A DNA stretch of 64,000 nt from Streptomyces sp. CB03234 (GCF_001905885.1 NZ_LIYH01000005.1:496001-560000); one strand, 5' to 3'; shown: positions 17,377 to 26,249, counted from the stretch's first letter. Numbers and translations: made by a program. The notes: a model not told the origin generated them from the sequence alone.

Positions 17377-18009
17377 ATGACGACAGCGACATACGCGCCC
17401 TCGCACATCGCGATAACCCCGAGCATTCTCTATTTCGGTACCCCCGTCGCCCTGCTGACCACCGAGAACGAGGACGGCTCGGCCAACCTGGCCCCGGTCT
17501 CCTCTGCCTGGGCGCTCGGGCAGACCGTGGTGCTCGGCCTCGGCGCCGACAGCCAGACCGCAGCCAACCTGGCCACCCGGCCGGAACTCGTGATCAACCT
17601 TCCGTCGCCCGGCCTCTGGGGCGCGGTGGAGCGGCTCGCCCCGCTCACGGGAGCATCCCCCGTGCCCGCCGCCAAGCGGGCACGGGGCTACCGCTACGAG
17701 CCCGACAAGTTCGCCGCGGCTGGGCTCACGCCCGTACCGTCCGAGACGGTACGCGCTCCGCGCGTCGCCGAGTGCCCGCTCCAGCTCGAGGCCCAGGTCC
17801 GGCGAAGGTCACCGGACGTGGAGGGCCACTTCCTGATCGTGGAGTGCGCGGTCGCACGTGTCCACGCCGACCGGCGCATCGTCGTGCCCGGCACCCAGCA
17901 CATCAACCCCACGCTCTGGAGCCCGCTCATCTTCAACTTCCGTCACTATCAGGGCCTCGCCCCCGAACTCGGCCACTGCTTCACCTCGGAGACACCCACC
18001 GAGCCATGA
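17377..18009 (+). CDS. Flavin reductase-like FMN-binding protein
   Basis: A 210-residue protein with the split-barrel features of flavin reductase-like proteins: TPVALLTTENEDGSANLAPVSS near residue 25 and the LGADSQTAANL segment near 60, followed by ELVINLPS. Such proteins bind FMN and can reduce flavin or act on small metabolites. The ATG at 17377 lies in the divergent promoter region of the ArsR-type gene, suggesting repression by it. Substrate cannot be inferred. Confidence 0.72.
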   Translation: MTTATYAPSHIAITPSILYFGTPVALLTTENEDGSANLAPVSSAWALGQTVVLGLGADSQTAANLATRPELVINLPSPGLWGAVERLAPLTGASPVPAAKRARGYRYEPDKFAAAGLTPVPSETVRAPRVAECPLQLEAQVRRRSPDVEGHFLIVECAVARVHADRRIVVPGTQHINPTLWSPLIFNFRHYQGLAPELGHCFTSETPTEP

Positions 18010-18252
18010 CGGGCGGGTACGACGAGAACTCGATCATCCGCAAGCAGATGACCAGCGCGGGGGCTGGAGGCGCTGCGGGCGGCCGGTCGCGCGAACCTGA
18101 TCGAGGAGCCCGTCGAGCACGAGACCATGCGCACCGAAAGCGGCGCGCTGCTGCACGCCGTGACCGGGCGCGGCCTCCCGGAGGACGGCGCCCTCTTCGT
18201 GGTCCCCAGCCGGCACGTCATGCGCCGACTGCACGCCGCGGCGACCCCCTGA
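18006..18252 (+). pseudogene. Frameshifted gene remnant
   Basis: An 82-codon reading can be recovered if one G is removed from the five-G run at about 18059-18063: MTGGYDENSIIRKQMTSAG then LEALRAAGRANLIEEP, EHETMRTESGALLHAV and LFVVPSRHVMRRLH before TGA at 18250. Codon bias is normal on both sides of the shift, which argues for a real but broken gene or a base error in the homopolymer. The ATG overlaps the end of the flavin reductase gene by four bases. I do not recognise the family. Confidence 0.4.
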
Positions 18253-18340
18253 GGAGTGGGCGCGGTGGGACACTTCCGGCGCCCACGCCGGCTCCAGGGC
18301 CGTCCCACTGCGCACGCACGCTCTTCGTTCCGGCGCTGGA
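18253..18340. other. Gene-free spacer in a decay zone
   Basis: No coding or hairpin signal is seen; it joins a frameshifted remnant to a truncated peroxiredoxin. Confidence 0.3.
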
Positions 18341-18720
18341 TCAGCCGTTGGCGGCGAGGGCGTCCAGGGCGTCCAGGGCGGCCAGGTCGTCGGGCAGGTC
18401 GTCGGGCAGGTCGAAGGCGAGGCCGTACTGCTTGGCCGTGTCGGAGCCGACGTCGCTGAGGACGTCGAAGACCAGCCCGTGCTTCTCGGCCGTCGTCAGG
18501 GACTCGTCGGGGACCTGCGGCGAGACGGCGACCAGCCGCGCGCCGCGCGCCGTGATGTCGTGGTGGTGCTGCTGGAGGGCGCGGAGGGCGATGTCGCAGT
18601 ACGGGCACCAGGCGCCGCGGTAGAAGGTGAGGACGACCGGGCCTTCGGCGAGCAGGGCATCCAGGCTGACGGTGCGTCCGTTCGCGGCGGGCAGGGTGAA
18701 GCGCGGGGCCTGGGCGCCGA
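18341..18720 (-). pseudogene. Peroxiredoxin-like (AhpC/TSA) gene lacking its 5' end
   Basis: The thioredoxin-fold core is intact: APRFTLPAANGRTVSLDALL, then GPVVLTFYRGAWCPYC with the Cys-x-x-Cys active site, and LVAVSPQVPDESLTTAEKHG. Usual members have about 50-60 more residues before APRFTLP; here that region is replaced, from about 18720, by sequence that on the plus strand is the middle of a TetR gene. No start codon with ribosome site lies at the junction, so the gene is probably dead. The C-terminal tail shows duplicated 9- and 12-bp units (LPDDLPDD, ALDALDAL). Peroxiredoxins reduce peroxides. Confidence 0.75.
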
Positions 18721-19244
18721 CGTCACCACGACCGGCGTCAACCGGTCGAGCCTGTACGCCACTTTCGGCGGCAAGCAGCACCTCTACCTCGCCGCCCTGC
18801 GCCGCTACATGGACCAGCGGGCCCGTCCCCTGTTCCGCGGGCTCGCGGAGGACGGGCGCGGTATGCCCGCCATCGTGGACTTCTTCTCCGTGCTCATCGA
18901 GGCGGGCTGTACGGGCGAGTTCGCCCGCTGGGGCTGCATGGTCTGCAACGCCCACGCCGGCGCCGAGAACGGCGACCCGGACGTCCGCGTACTCCTCGAT
19001 GAGCACCACCGGCTCCTGCGTGACGCGATGCGCGCCGCGCTCGGCTCGGCCGAGGCGCGGGGGCAGCTCGTCGGCGTCGACGGCGGCGCCGGCCTCGACG
19101 CCACCGCCGAGCTGCTGGCCCTGGTCGCCTACGGGCTGAACCTCCGCGCCCGCGCGCGGAGTCGAGGCGGCGGCGCTGAGGGCGACGGTCGGTGCGGCGC
19201 TCGGCTCCATCGGCCGCACCGGCTCCATCGGCCGCACCGGCTAG
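18721..19244 (+). pseudogene. TetR-family regulator lacking its DNA-binding N-terminus and frameshifted
   Basis: Translation begins abruptly inside the TetR recognition helix (GVNRSSLYATFGGKQHLYLAAL) and continues into a TetR C-terminal domain (EAGCTGEFARWGCMVCNAHAG, GLDATAELLALVAYGLNLRAR). About 35 residues of helix-turn-helix are missing at the junction with the peroxiredoxin remnant. Near 19161 the frame shifts by one base; the shifted frame gives the expected ending VEAAALRATVGAALGSIGRTG with an 18-bp tail duplication (GSIGRT twice) and stops at 19244. Both lesions say pseudogene. Confidence 0.75.
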
Positions 19245-19362
19245 GTGGCCCAGGCGTACGGGGCCGTCGGCCCGCCGTACGTACGGGCAGGGCGGCGGGG
19301 TACGCCGCAGGCCCCCGCCCGCTCCGCGTCGCCGGGGCGGGGCGGGGCGGGGGCCTGGACCG

Positions 19363-19812
19363 TCAGCAGTACTTCGACGACCCGCTGGAGCCCCACGAGC
19401 AGGAGTCGACGAGCGTGCCCGACGACTTACGGAGGTACGCGGTGTCCCCGTCGTTGTTCCACACGTACGCCGCCCGGCCCCAGTACCGGTGCCCGGCGGT
19501 GTTGCTGCCCTTGCCGGTGTGGACCGTCACGTACCGCTTGGCGCCGATCGTGCCGCTGAAGGTGTACGTCCAGCCGGCCCGGTCCTTCAGCTTCCAGTTG
19601 CTGATGGAGATGGCGGAGGAGCTGGAGTTGTACAGCTGCACCCACTCGGCGTTCAGCGACGTGTTGGAACGGTCGTCGCTGCCGGGTGAGTTGTAGTACA
19701 CGCGGTAGATGCTGACGCCCCCGGCGGCCTGGGCGGCCGGAGCGGTGGTCAGCAGGCCGCCCGCGACGGCGGTGGCCACCACGGCGGCCGAGACGGCGAA
19801 ACGAGCCTTCAA
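19363..19812 (-). CDS. Secreted lamin-tail-domain protein
   Basis: A 149-residue exported protein. Residues 1-29 are a Sec signal (MKAR, hydrophobic core AVVATAVAGGLL, cleavage near AQA-AGG). The mature part is one lamin-tail (LTD) beta-sandwich: VSIYRVYYNSPGSDD, NAEWVQLYNSSSSAISISNWKLKD, the YTFSGTIGAKRYVTVHTG strands and a final DTAYLRKSSGTLVDSCSW with a Cys pair near the C-terminus. Such small secreted LTD proteins are common in streptomycetes; their role is unknown, perhaps cell-surface or nucleic-acid attachment. Monocistronic. Confidence 0.82.
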   Translation of the reverse strand: MKARFAVSAAVVATAVAGGLLTTAPAAQAAGGVSIYRVYYNSPGSDDRSNTSLNAEWVQLYNSSSSAISISNWKLKDRAGWTYTFSGTIGAKRYVTVHTGKGSNTAGHRYWGRAAYVWNNDGDTAYLRKSSGTLVDSCSWGSSGSSKYC

Positions 19813-19987
19813 AAGTCCTCCCCAAGGTGAACCGTGGATTCCACGGCGGGGAAAAGCACACCATATGGCGATGTGGTTACTGGCTGGTTTCGCCCATTCA
19901 CGATCGACCCGGTGCCGTCTCGTTCCGGAGCCGTACCGCGCGTAGCGTGATGCGCCCTACTGGAATGCGAGTGGCAGGGAGCCGCTG

Positions 19988-21226
19988 ATGCGCGAACAGG
20001 CCCGCTTGGTGATCGACCCGACCGGCCGCGACATACATGGAGAAGCCTCCCGCTTACGTGCGCGAGGACCCTTCGCGCGCGTCGAACTCCCCGGCGGGGT
20101 GGAGGCGGTGGCCGTCAGCAGCCCCGAGCTGCTGAAGCGGCTGCTCACCGATCCCCGGGTGTCCAAGGATCCGCGCCGCCACTGGCCGGCCTGGATCAAC
20201 GGGGAGATCTCCCCGCAGTGGCCCCTGTTCACCTGGGTCGCGGTGCAGAACATGTTCACCGCGTACGGGGGCGAGCACAGGCGCCTGCGCACGCTGGTCG
20301 CCAAGGCGTTCACCGCCCGCCGGACCGCCGCGCTGCGGCCGCGCGTCGAGGAGATCACCACGGACCTGCTGGACCGTATCGCCGAGGCGGGGCGGCACAA
20401 CGCCGTGGTGGACCTGCGCGAGTCGTACGCGTACCCGCTCCCCATCCAGGTCATCAGCGAACTGTTCGGGCTGCCGGAGGAGCGGCAGGAGGAGCTGCGG
20501 TCCATCGTCGACAGCATCTTCCACACCTCCGCCGACCCGGACGAGGTCACCACCACCTACGCCCGGCTCTACGCCGTCATGGGTGACCTCGTCGCCGCCA
20601 AGCGGCAGGCCCCCGGTGACGACATGACCAGCGGCCTCATCGCCGCGCGTGACGACGAGGGCGACACCCGGCTGACCGAGGCGGAGCTGCTCGACACCCT
20701 GGTGCTGATGATCGGGGCCGGTCATGAGACCACGGTCAACCTCATCGACAACGCCATCCACGCCCTGCTCACCCACCCCGACCAGCTCGCGCACGTGCGG
20801 TCGGGCCGCGCCTCGTGGGACGACGTGATCGAGGAGACGCTGCGCTCGGATGCGCCGGTCGCCAGCCTGCCCCTGCGGTACGCGGTCGAGGACATCGCGC
20901 TGGACTGCCCGGGCGGCGGGGGCGTCATCCGCAAGGGCGAGGCGATCCTCGCCGCGTACGCCGCCGCCGGCCGCGATCCGGAGCGGTACGGGAAGGACGC
21001 CGACCGTTTCGACGTCACCCGGGCCGACAAGGAGCACCTGGCCTTCGGCTACGGCGTCCACCACTGCCTGGGCGCCCCGCTGGGCCGCATGGAGGCGCGT
21101 ATCGCGCTACCGGCGCTCTTCGAGCGGTTCCCGGACATGGTCCTGGCGGTGCCGCCGGAGGAGCTGCGGCCGGTGGACTCGTTCATCTCCAACGGGCACA
21201 CCTCGCTGCCCGTACGCCTCGGCTGA
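19988..21226 (+). CDS. Cytochrome P450
   Basis: A 412-residue soluble bacterial P450. The oxygen-binding I-helix motif is AGHETT at 244-249, the ExxR motif is EETLR soon after, and the heme-binding loop is FGYGVHHCLG at 353-362 with Cys360 as thiolate ligand. Length and motifs match the CYP105/CYP107-like group of streptomycetes that hydroxylate secondary metabolites or xenobiotics. No ferredoxin gene is adjacent, so redox partners come from elsewhere. The ATG at 19988 is preceded by GGGAG. Substrate cannot be predicted. Confidence 0.93.
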   Translation: MREQARLVIDPTGRDIHGEASRLRARGPFARVELPGGVEAVAVSSPELLKRLLTDPRVSKDPRRHWPAWINGEISPQWPLFTWVAVQNMFTAYGGEHRRLRTLVAKAFTARRTAALRPRVEEITTDLLDRIAEAGRHNAVVDLRESYAYPLPIQVISELFGLPEERQEELRSIVDSIFHTSADPDEVTTTYARLYAVMGDLVAAKRQAPGDDMTSGLIAARDDEGDTRLTEAELLDTLVLMIGAGHETTVNLIDNAIHALLTHPDQLAHVRSGRASWDDVIEETLRSDAPVASLPLRYAVEDIALDCPGGGGVIRKGEAILAAYAAAGRDPERYGKDADRFDVTRADKEHLAFGYGVHHCLGAPLGRMEARIALPALFERFPDMVLAVPPEELRPVDSFISNGHTSLPVRLG

Positions 21227-21318
21227 CGGTTCGCGGGCCGGCGGCGTGTAGAGCGCGGCGGCGAGGGGGGCGGCGCGGATGATCGCCGCGACGTGATCGC
21301 GCCGGGCGGGCTGCCGTG

Positions 21319-22056
21319 TCACGGCCGGGTGCGCAGGCCGCGGCGCCGGCGGGGGCAGCCGTGGGCGGCGGTGAGCAGGGCCTGGACGCGGTCGCCGAAC
21401 TCGGCGGCGTCGCGCAGGGGTACGGCGAACGGCAGCCGGACGTCGTGGTGGGCGCGGGCGTGTTCGAGCCGGAGCGTCACGCCGTACCGGTCCACGGCCA
21501 GGGGCGCCACGCGGCGTACGCCGTGCAGGTGGTGCGGCGGGACGAGGCGCGCCAGCCGCTCCACCGCGTCGGGGTGGTCGTCGGCCAGGTGGAGGAGCAG
21601 CCCGGCCTCGTGCTCCGCGAGCGGATCCGCCTCGGCGAGGACGAGTTCGTCCAGGCCTACGAAGACGACGTCGTCCGCCGTGCCGAAGGTGACGCGCACG
21701 GGGTCCAGGCGCAGGTCGACGCCGCCCGCCGCGGTGGCCGCACCGGCCTGGGTCAGCCACCCGGAGAGCGTCACGCGGGCGCGTACCCGGTCCCGTACGG
21801 CGGTCGGCGCCACATCGGTGAACTGGAGCATGGCGGCGAGGTCGCCGTGGGGCGCGCCGCCCACGGCCGCGGCGAGGTGCCCGTCGGCCGGCAGGCGCAA
21901 CGTCAGCCGGGCCCGGTCGTCGAGGCGGTGGGCGCCGGTCAGGTCGCAGCGGTACCCGTGGGTGACCACCGTCAGCGACCGCGCGGCGGCCAGCACCGAG
22001 CGGACCCGTTCGGCGGGGGTCGGTTCGGGCGGGCGGGCGCCGGTGTCGCTGCTCAT
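21319..22056 (-). CDS. DUF2470-domain protein, iron-regulated
   Basis: A 245-residue protein with features of the DUF2470/HugZ-like split barrel: AERVRSVLAAARSLTVVTHG near the N-terminus and, in the C-terminal third, DDHPDAVERLARLVPPHHLHGVRRVAPLAVDRYGVTLRLE, the typical HAD-x-DAV-like helix and sheet. Family members are linked to haem use or iron metabolism. ATG at 22056 is chosen. An almost perfect iron box lies 33 bases upstream, so expression should be repressed by a DtxR/DmdR-type regulator when iron is sufficient. Confidence 0.72.
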   Translation of the reverse strand: MSSDTGARPPEPTPAERVRSVLAAARSLTVVTHGYRCDLTGAHRLDDRARLTLRLPADGHLAAAVGGAPHGDLAAMLQFTDVAPTAVRDRVRARVTLSGWLTQAGAATAAGGVDLRLDPVRVTFGTADDVVFVGLDELVLAEADPLAEHEAGLLLHLADDHPDAVERLARLVPPHHLHGVRRVAPLAVDRYGVTLRLEHARAHHDVRLPFAVPLRDAAEFGDRVQALLTAAHGCPRRRRGLRTRP

Positions 22057-22088
22057 CACGTGCTCCTCGTCCTTCGCGGGCGTGCGTA

Positions 22089-22107
22089 TTAGGTAAGGCT
22101 TGCCTAA
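22089..22107. promoter_or_regulatory. Iron box (DmdR/DtxR-type operator)
   Basis: TTAGGTAAGGCTTGCCTAA is a 19-bp inverted repeat with one mismatch between 9-bp arms and matches the actinobacterial iron-box consensus TTAGGTTAGSCTAACCTAA. It sits between the start of the DUF2470 gene and the divergent exporter gene, close to the former. Confidence 0.88.
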
Positions 22108-22256
22108 CTTAGCGGAGGGAGGGTGGGTCCCGCCACCGGGTGCGGGCGGACGGGGACGAAAAACGGACGGAGCCGGACGCCGGTCCGCCACTACGCTGTG
22201 CCGGCCCGGGCGGAGCTGCTGCTGGGGCGCCGCAGCCCTTCCGTCCGAGGAGACCC

Positions 22257-23252
22257 ATGACCGTCACCGCGGCCCGCCGTGCCTGGCTTACCGACCTGCC
22301 CGTACTGCTGGTCGCCGTCGTCTGGGGCTCCAGCTACCTGGCCGCGAAGGGCGTCACCACGAGCGGCACCGTACTGGCCGTCCTGGTACTGCGGTTCGCC
22401 GTCGTCCTGCCCGTGCTGGTGGCCGCAGGGTGGCGGAAACTGCGCGCGCTGAACGGCGCGCAGATACGCGGGGCGGGCGTGCTCGGGCTGATCCTGGCCG
22501 TGATCTTCCTGCTGGAGACGTACGGCGTCGTCCACACCTCCGCGACCAACGCCGGGCTCATCATCAGCCTCACCATGATCTTCACGCCCCTCGCGGAGAG
22601 CCGGCTGCGCGGCACACGCCTGCCGCGCTCGTTCGTCGCGGCGGCGGGGCTCTCGGTCGCCGGTGTGCTGCTGCTGACCCAGGGGGCGGGCTTCAGCGAG
22701 CCGTCGCTGGGCGACCTGCTGATGCTGGGCGCCGCCGTCGCCCGTACGGTGCACGTGCTGGCGATGTCGCGGATGCGCTCGGTCCAGGGCGCGGACGCCA
22801 TGTCGCTGACGACCGTCCAACTGGGCGGCTCGGTCCTGGTGTTCGCCCTGCTGTGCGCGGCCCCGGGCATGGGTGCCACCCCGTGGGCGGCAGCGGCGGA
22901 CTTCGGGCCCGCCGACTGGGCGTGGCTGCTGTACCTGTCGGTGTTCTGCACCCTGTTCGCCTTCTTCGTCCAGATGTGGGCGGTCCGGCGTACCTCCCCC
23001 TCCCGGGTCAGCCTGCTGCTCGGTACGGAACCGGTGTGGGCTGCCGTGGCCGGTATCGCCCTGGCCGGTGACCGGCCGGGATGGCCGGGCCTCGTGGGCG
23101 TGGTGCTGATCCTGGCCGGTACGGCATGGGGCCGTACGGCGGCCGACCCGGGCCCGGGCGCGGCCCAGCAGCGCCGGCGGCCGGCCGCCGGGCCGAGCGA
23201 GGAGGAGCCGGACGCCACCCACCCGGGCCTGGAACCGGCCGGCCGGCCGTGA
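22257..23252 (+). CDS. EamA/DMT-superfamily exporter
   Basis: A 331-residue membrane protein with about ten hydrophobic segments in two EamA repeats: the first contains VVWGSSYLAAKGV and ends near residue 150, the second contains LLYLSVFCTLFAFFVQMWAVRRTSPSRVSLL and PVWAAVAGIALAGD. Members export amino acids, metabolites or drugs; the substrate is unknown. The C-terminal 40 residues are a polar cytoplasmic tail. The ATG at 22257 has GAGGAG six bases upstream; earlier in-frame starts lack one. It is divergent from the iron-regulated gene, so the iron box might affect it as well. Confidence 0.85.
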   Translation: MTVTAARRAWLTDLPVLLVAVVWGSSYLAAKGVTTSGTVLAVLVLRFAVVLPVLVAAGWRKLRALNGAQIRGAGVLGLILAVIFLLETYGVVHTSATNAGLIISLTMIFTPLAESRLRGTRLPRSFVAAAGLSVAGVLLLTQGAGFSEPSLGDLLMLGAAVARTVHVLAMSRMRSVQGADAMSLTTVQLGGSVLVFALLCAAPGMGATPWAAAADFGPADWAWLLYLSVFCTLFAFFVQMWAVRRTSPSRVSLLLGTEPVWAAVAGIALAGDRPGWPGLVGVVLILAGTAWGRTAADPGPGAAQQRRRPAAGPSEEEPDATHPGLEPAGRP

Positions 23253-23447
23253 CGGCCTGGTAGTCGCTGACGGTCCGCCCGTGCCGGCCCTCGGCGGGTC
23301 GACGGAGGCACCCACCTGGTGCGTCGTCGAGGGGCTCACGCCCGCGTGGCGGTGGACCGCCGCCCCGGGGAGCTGCTGTCACGTGATCAGCGCCTCCAAC
23401 TGCCCATCGCCGCCTACTGTTCCGACCGCTCGCGCTAGTGTGCGGGC

Positions 23448-24389
23448 GTGAGCCTTCATGTCGTATGTGGATTCGGGCCCGCCGGAGCGGCCACTGCTCG
23501 GCTACTGGCCGAACAGGGCCATGAGGTACGGGTCGTCACCAGGTCGGGCGGTAGCCCCGAGCCGGGTATCGAGCATGTCGCGCTGGACGCCACGGACAGC
23601 GCGCGGCTGATCGAAACGGCGCGGGGCGCGGCCGCGATCCACAGCTGTGCGGCACCGCCCTACCATCGCTGGGCGAGCGAATGGCCACCGCTGGCCGCGT
23701 CCCTCTGCGCGGCGGCCGAGGCGACCGGCGCGGTCCTGGTCATGCTGGGCAACCTCTACGGCTACGGCCCGGTGGACGGCCCCATGACCGAGGACCTTCC
23801 CCTCGCGGCCACCGGCACCAAGGGCCGCGTACGCGCCGCCGTCTGGGAGCGGGCGCGGAAACTGCACGAGCAGGGGCGTATCAAGGCGGTCGAGCTGCGC
23901 GCCTCGGACTTCTTCGGCCCCGGCGTGACCGACGGCGGGCACCTGGCCGCGCGGGTCATGCCACGCCTGCTGCGCGGCAAACCGGTCTCCACCCTCGGCA
24001 ACCTCGACGCCCCGCACAGCTGGAGCTACCTCCCCGACGTGGCCAGGGCCATGGCCGAGGCCGCGGTCGACGAACGCGCCTGGGGTCGCGCCTGGCACAT
24101 CCCGACCGAGCCCCCACTGTCCACCCGCGACATGGTCACCCGCCTCGCCACCCACGCGGGAACGGCACCGATCACGGTCCGCAGGCTGCCACCGGCCGTA
24201 CTGGGCGTGGCGTCGCTGTTCTCCCCGCTGATCCGTGAACTGAAGAAGATCCGCTACCAGTTCGACCGCCCCTTCGTCGTCGACTCCCGCGCCTACGAGG
24301 CCGAGTTCGCCGTACGGGCCACACCGGTCGACGAGCAGGTCAAGGCCACGGTCGCCTGGTGGCGCGAGCGACAGCCCACCGCCCGGTGA
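23448..24389 (+). CDS. NAD-dependent epimerase/dehydratase (extended SDR-like)
   Basis: A 313-residue protein with an N-terminal Rossmann motif CGFGPAGAATARLL (GxGxxG-like, residues 6-19), then MLGNLYGYGPV around residue 105 and LRASDFFGPGV around 150, typical of extended short-chain dehydrogenase/epimerases acting on nucleotide sugars or related metabolites. The Tyr of the YxxxK catalytic motif is not obvious, so catalytic class is uncertain. GTG start at 23448. Stands alone between an exporter and a minus-strand lipoprotein. Confidence 0.75.
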   Translation: MSLHVVCGFGPAGAATARLLAEQGHEVRVVTRSGGSPEPGIEHVALDATDSARLIETARGAAAIHSCAAPPYHRWASEWPPLAASLCAAAEATGAVLVMLGNLYGYGPVDGPMTEDLPLAATGTKGRVRAAVWERARKLHEQGRIKAVELRASDFFGPGVTDGGHLAARVMPRLLRGKPVSTLGNLDAPHSWSYLPDVARAMAEAAVDERAWGRAWHIPTEPPLSTRDMVTRLATHAGTAPITVRRLPPAVLGVASLFSPLIRELKKIRYQFDRPFVVDSRAYEAEFAVRATPVDEQVKATVAWWRERQPTAR

Positions 24390-24465
24390 CATCCGCGCCG
24401 GTCCCCCCGTCGGGCGCGGCGGCTCCGCCCGGTCCACGACCGGCCGCGCTGCCCCGCGCCGGCTC

Positions 24466-25893
24466 CTACCACGCCGCGCGCGACGGGAAGACGAAGAAGC
24501 CGCTGCCCGTGCTGAAGTAGCCGTATCCGGACGGCTCGTTGAACAGCGGGATGTTCGCCGTCGGAAGGTTCTTGGCGAGGACCTTCTTGGTGCGGGACTC
24601 GAGGGCGAGCGCCGTCATGTCGTCCGTGCCGACGGTGCCGTACAGCACGCCGTTCGGGGAGAAGCGCCGCGGTGTCATGGGGTTCTCACCGGCCTGCTGG
24701 GCCCAGAGCTCCTTGCCCTCGGCGATCTGCCAGACGGCGGTGCCGTTCTCCGTCGCGGACGCGGCCAGCTGGTGGTCGGGGGAGCGGATGAAGGAGCCGT
24801 CGCTGTTGACCGCGTCGGCGGCGGCATCGACGTAGGCGTACTTGACCGCGCCGCCGATCTGCCTGCCGGTCGTCACGTCGTACGTCGCCGTGACCCATGT
24901 GTCCGACGCGAAGGTGTCCGCGCCCCACGCGGTGAGGATTTTGCCGTCGCGTACGTCGAGTACGCGGATCTCGCCGCTGGCCGGCTGCTTGTTCTCGTTC
25001 AGCTCGACGCCCGCGGGCGGTGTGACGTCCGCCGTGCTCCACACCTTCTCGCCGGTGGCGAGGTCGGACATGACGAGCTGCGCCTGCTCCTTCTTGTACG
25101 TGGGCGCGAACGCCACGTGGAAGACGTAGCCGCCGGTGACCAGGGGGCCGCGCGCCCCTTGGCCGTAGACGTCCTTGCCGCCGTCGAAGCGGCACTTCGC
25201 CAGGCGTCCGGTGCAGGTGACCTTGCGGGGCTTCCCGCCGTCGATGGGGGTCAACTGCAGGGTCGCGGCGTCGACCGACTCGATGATGTGGCCTTCGTGG
25301 ACGTCGAAGTCGCCCTGGGGGCGCTCCGCCTTCCCCAGCTGGGAACCGTCGCCTCCGTAGACGGTGACGGTGTGGACGGTCTTCTCCGCGGTCAGTCCGT
25401 CTGCCGCCGAGGTGCTGCTAGTGCGCACTTCGAGCGCCGAGACCCCGTTGTGCCAGGTGGTCGCGGTGACGTAGGTGGCCTTCACCTTCAGGGTCTTGCG
25501 TACGGCACCGGTCTTCACATCCCGGAATTCCAGGGTGACGGGCTCCGGCTCGTCGCTGGCGTGAAGCGTGCTGGTCTCAGCGCCGGGCGGCACGTAGGAG
25601 GGCTTGTCGTCTGTGGAGTACCGGCCGTCGGCGTACGAGACGAAGAGGAAGGTGTCACCGAGGTCGATGGCGTCGGCCCGCGGCATGCTCCATGCGGGCT
25701 GCTCGCCGAGGCCGGGTATCGCCGGGCCGTCGTAGACCGGGCCCTTGGGCTTCTCGCCGTTGTCCGGAGCTCCGGAACTGCCCTCCTTGCCCCCGTTGGA
25801 TGGCGTGTCGCCGGATGCGTCGCAGCCTGTGACGAGTCCGAGCGACAACATCAGGACCGTGGCGATCGTTGTGTACGTGACGTGCTTCTTCAT
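24466..25893 (-). CDS. Lipoprotein with PQQ-like beta-propeller
   Basis: A 475-residue exported lipoprotein. The signal ends in lipobox LGLVTGC (Cys near residue 24), followed by a Gly/Ser/Pro-rich tether. The rest consists of repeated beta-strand blades such as VTLEFRDVKTGAVRKTLKV, LVMSDLATGEKVWSTADV, RVLDVRDGKILTAW and NGTAVWQIAEGKELWAQQ, matching PQQ-type WD-like propellers. Such streptomycete lipoproteins are surface-anchored and of unknown function. ATG at 25893. Not coupled to the operon upstream, from which a terminator separates it. Confidence 0.78.
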   Translation of the reverse strand: MKKHVTYTTIATVLMLSLGLVTGCDASGDTPSNGGKEGSSGAPDNGEKPKGPVYDGPAIPGLGEQPAWSMPRADAIDLGDTFLFVSYADGRYSTDDKPSYVPPGAETSTLHASDEPEPVTLEFRDVKTGAVRKTLKVKATYVTATTWHNGVSALEVRTSSTSAADGLTAEKTVHTVTVYGGDGSQLGKAERPQGDFDVHEGHIIESVDAATLQLTPIDGGKPRKVTCTGRLAKCRFDGGKDVYGQGARGPLVTGGYVFHVAFAPTYKKEQAQLVMSDLATGEKVWSTADVTPPAGVELNENKQPASGEIRVLDVRDGKILTAWGADTFASDTWVTATYDVTTGRQIGGAVKYAYVDAAADAVNSDGSFIRSPDHQLAASATENGTAVWQIAEGKELWAQQAGENPMTPRRFSPNGVLYGTVGTDDMTALALESRTKKVLAKNLPTANIPLFNEPSGYGYFSTGSGFFVFPSRAAW

Positions 25894-26021
25894 GTCCCCG
25901 CCATCCCCGTTGCGCCGGAGCGCGCGATCAGCTGGCATGCCCACGGCAGCATAGATCCGTCTGGCCTGCGACGGGCGGGGTCGTCCCGGCGCGGCCGCCG
26001 GACAGCGGCCTCGTAGACGAC

Positions 26022-26066
26022 AGCGCCGGTCCTCAGGACCGCGATCAGGGGCTGAGGACCGGCGCT
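26022..26066 (-). terminator. Hairpin terminator of the linaridin-like operon
   Basis: A perfect 14-bp inverted repeat (AGCGCCGGTCCTCA and its complement at 26053-26066) with a 17-base loop lies just downstream of the last gene of the minus-strand operon. No T-run follows, as is common in actinomycetes. Confidence 0.7.
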
Positions 26067-26075
26067 TCGCGGAGG

Positions 26076-26249
26076 CTAGTTGCCGGCGCGCTCCTCGGAG
26101 AGGATCTGCTGCCGCAGCTCCACCAGTGCCCGCAGGGCGGTGCTGTACATCTGGATGCTCTTCTCGCTGTGCGAGTTCACGGCGGTCTTGACCTCGTTGA
26201 AGGTCTTGGCGATGACCTCGTCCAGGTCCTTCTTGTCGATGCCGTTCAT
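26076..26249 (-). CDS. 57-residue helical protein at the end of the peptide operon
   Basis: A 57-residue charged, helical protein (MNGIDKKDLDEVIAKTF ... LVELRQQILSEE) whose ATG overlaps the preceding stop (ATGA). No signal, membrane segment or known family is seen. Tight coupling at the end of the nine-gene operon says it belongs to the pathway, possibly as an accessory binding protein or self-protection factor; that is inference. It is too small for further assignment. Confidence 0.6.
   Translation of the reverse strand: MNGIDKKDLDEVIAKTFNEVKTAVNSHSEKSIQMYSTALRALVELRQQILSEERAGN

Noticed and set aside
17157..18623. Long plus-strand frame across the ArsR, flavin reductase and peroxiredoxin region
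   Set aside because: Runs out of phase with three recognisable genes and has Arg/Pro-rich shadow composition.
18341..19237. Reading peroxiredoxin as an intact 298-aa protein
   Set aside because: The upstream half is the antisense of a TetR gene and not peroxiredoxin-like, so the frame is a chance fusion at a deletion junction.
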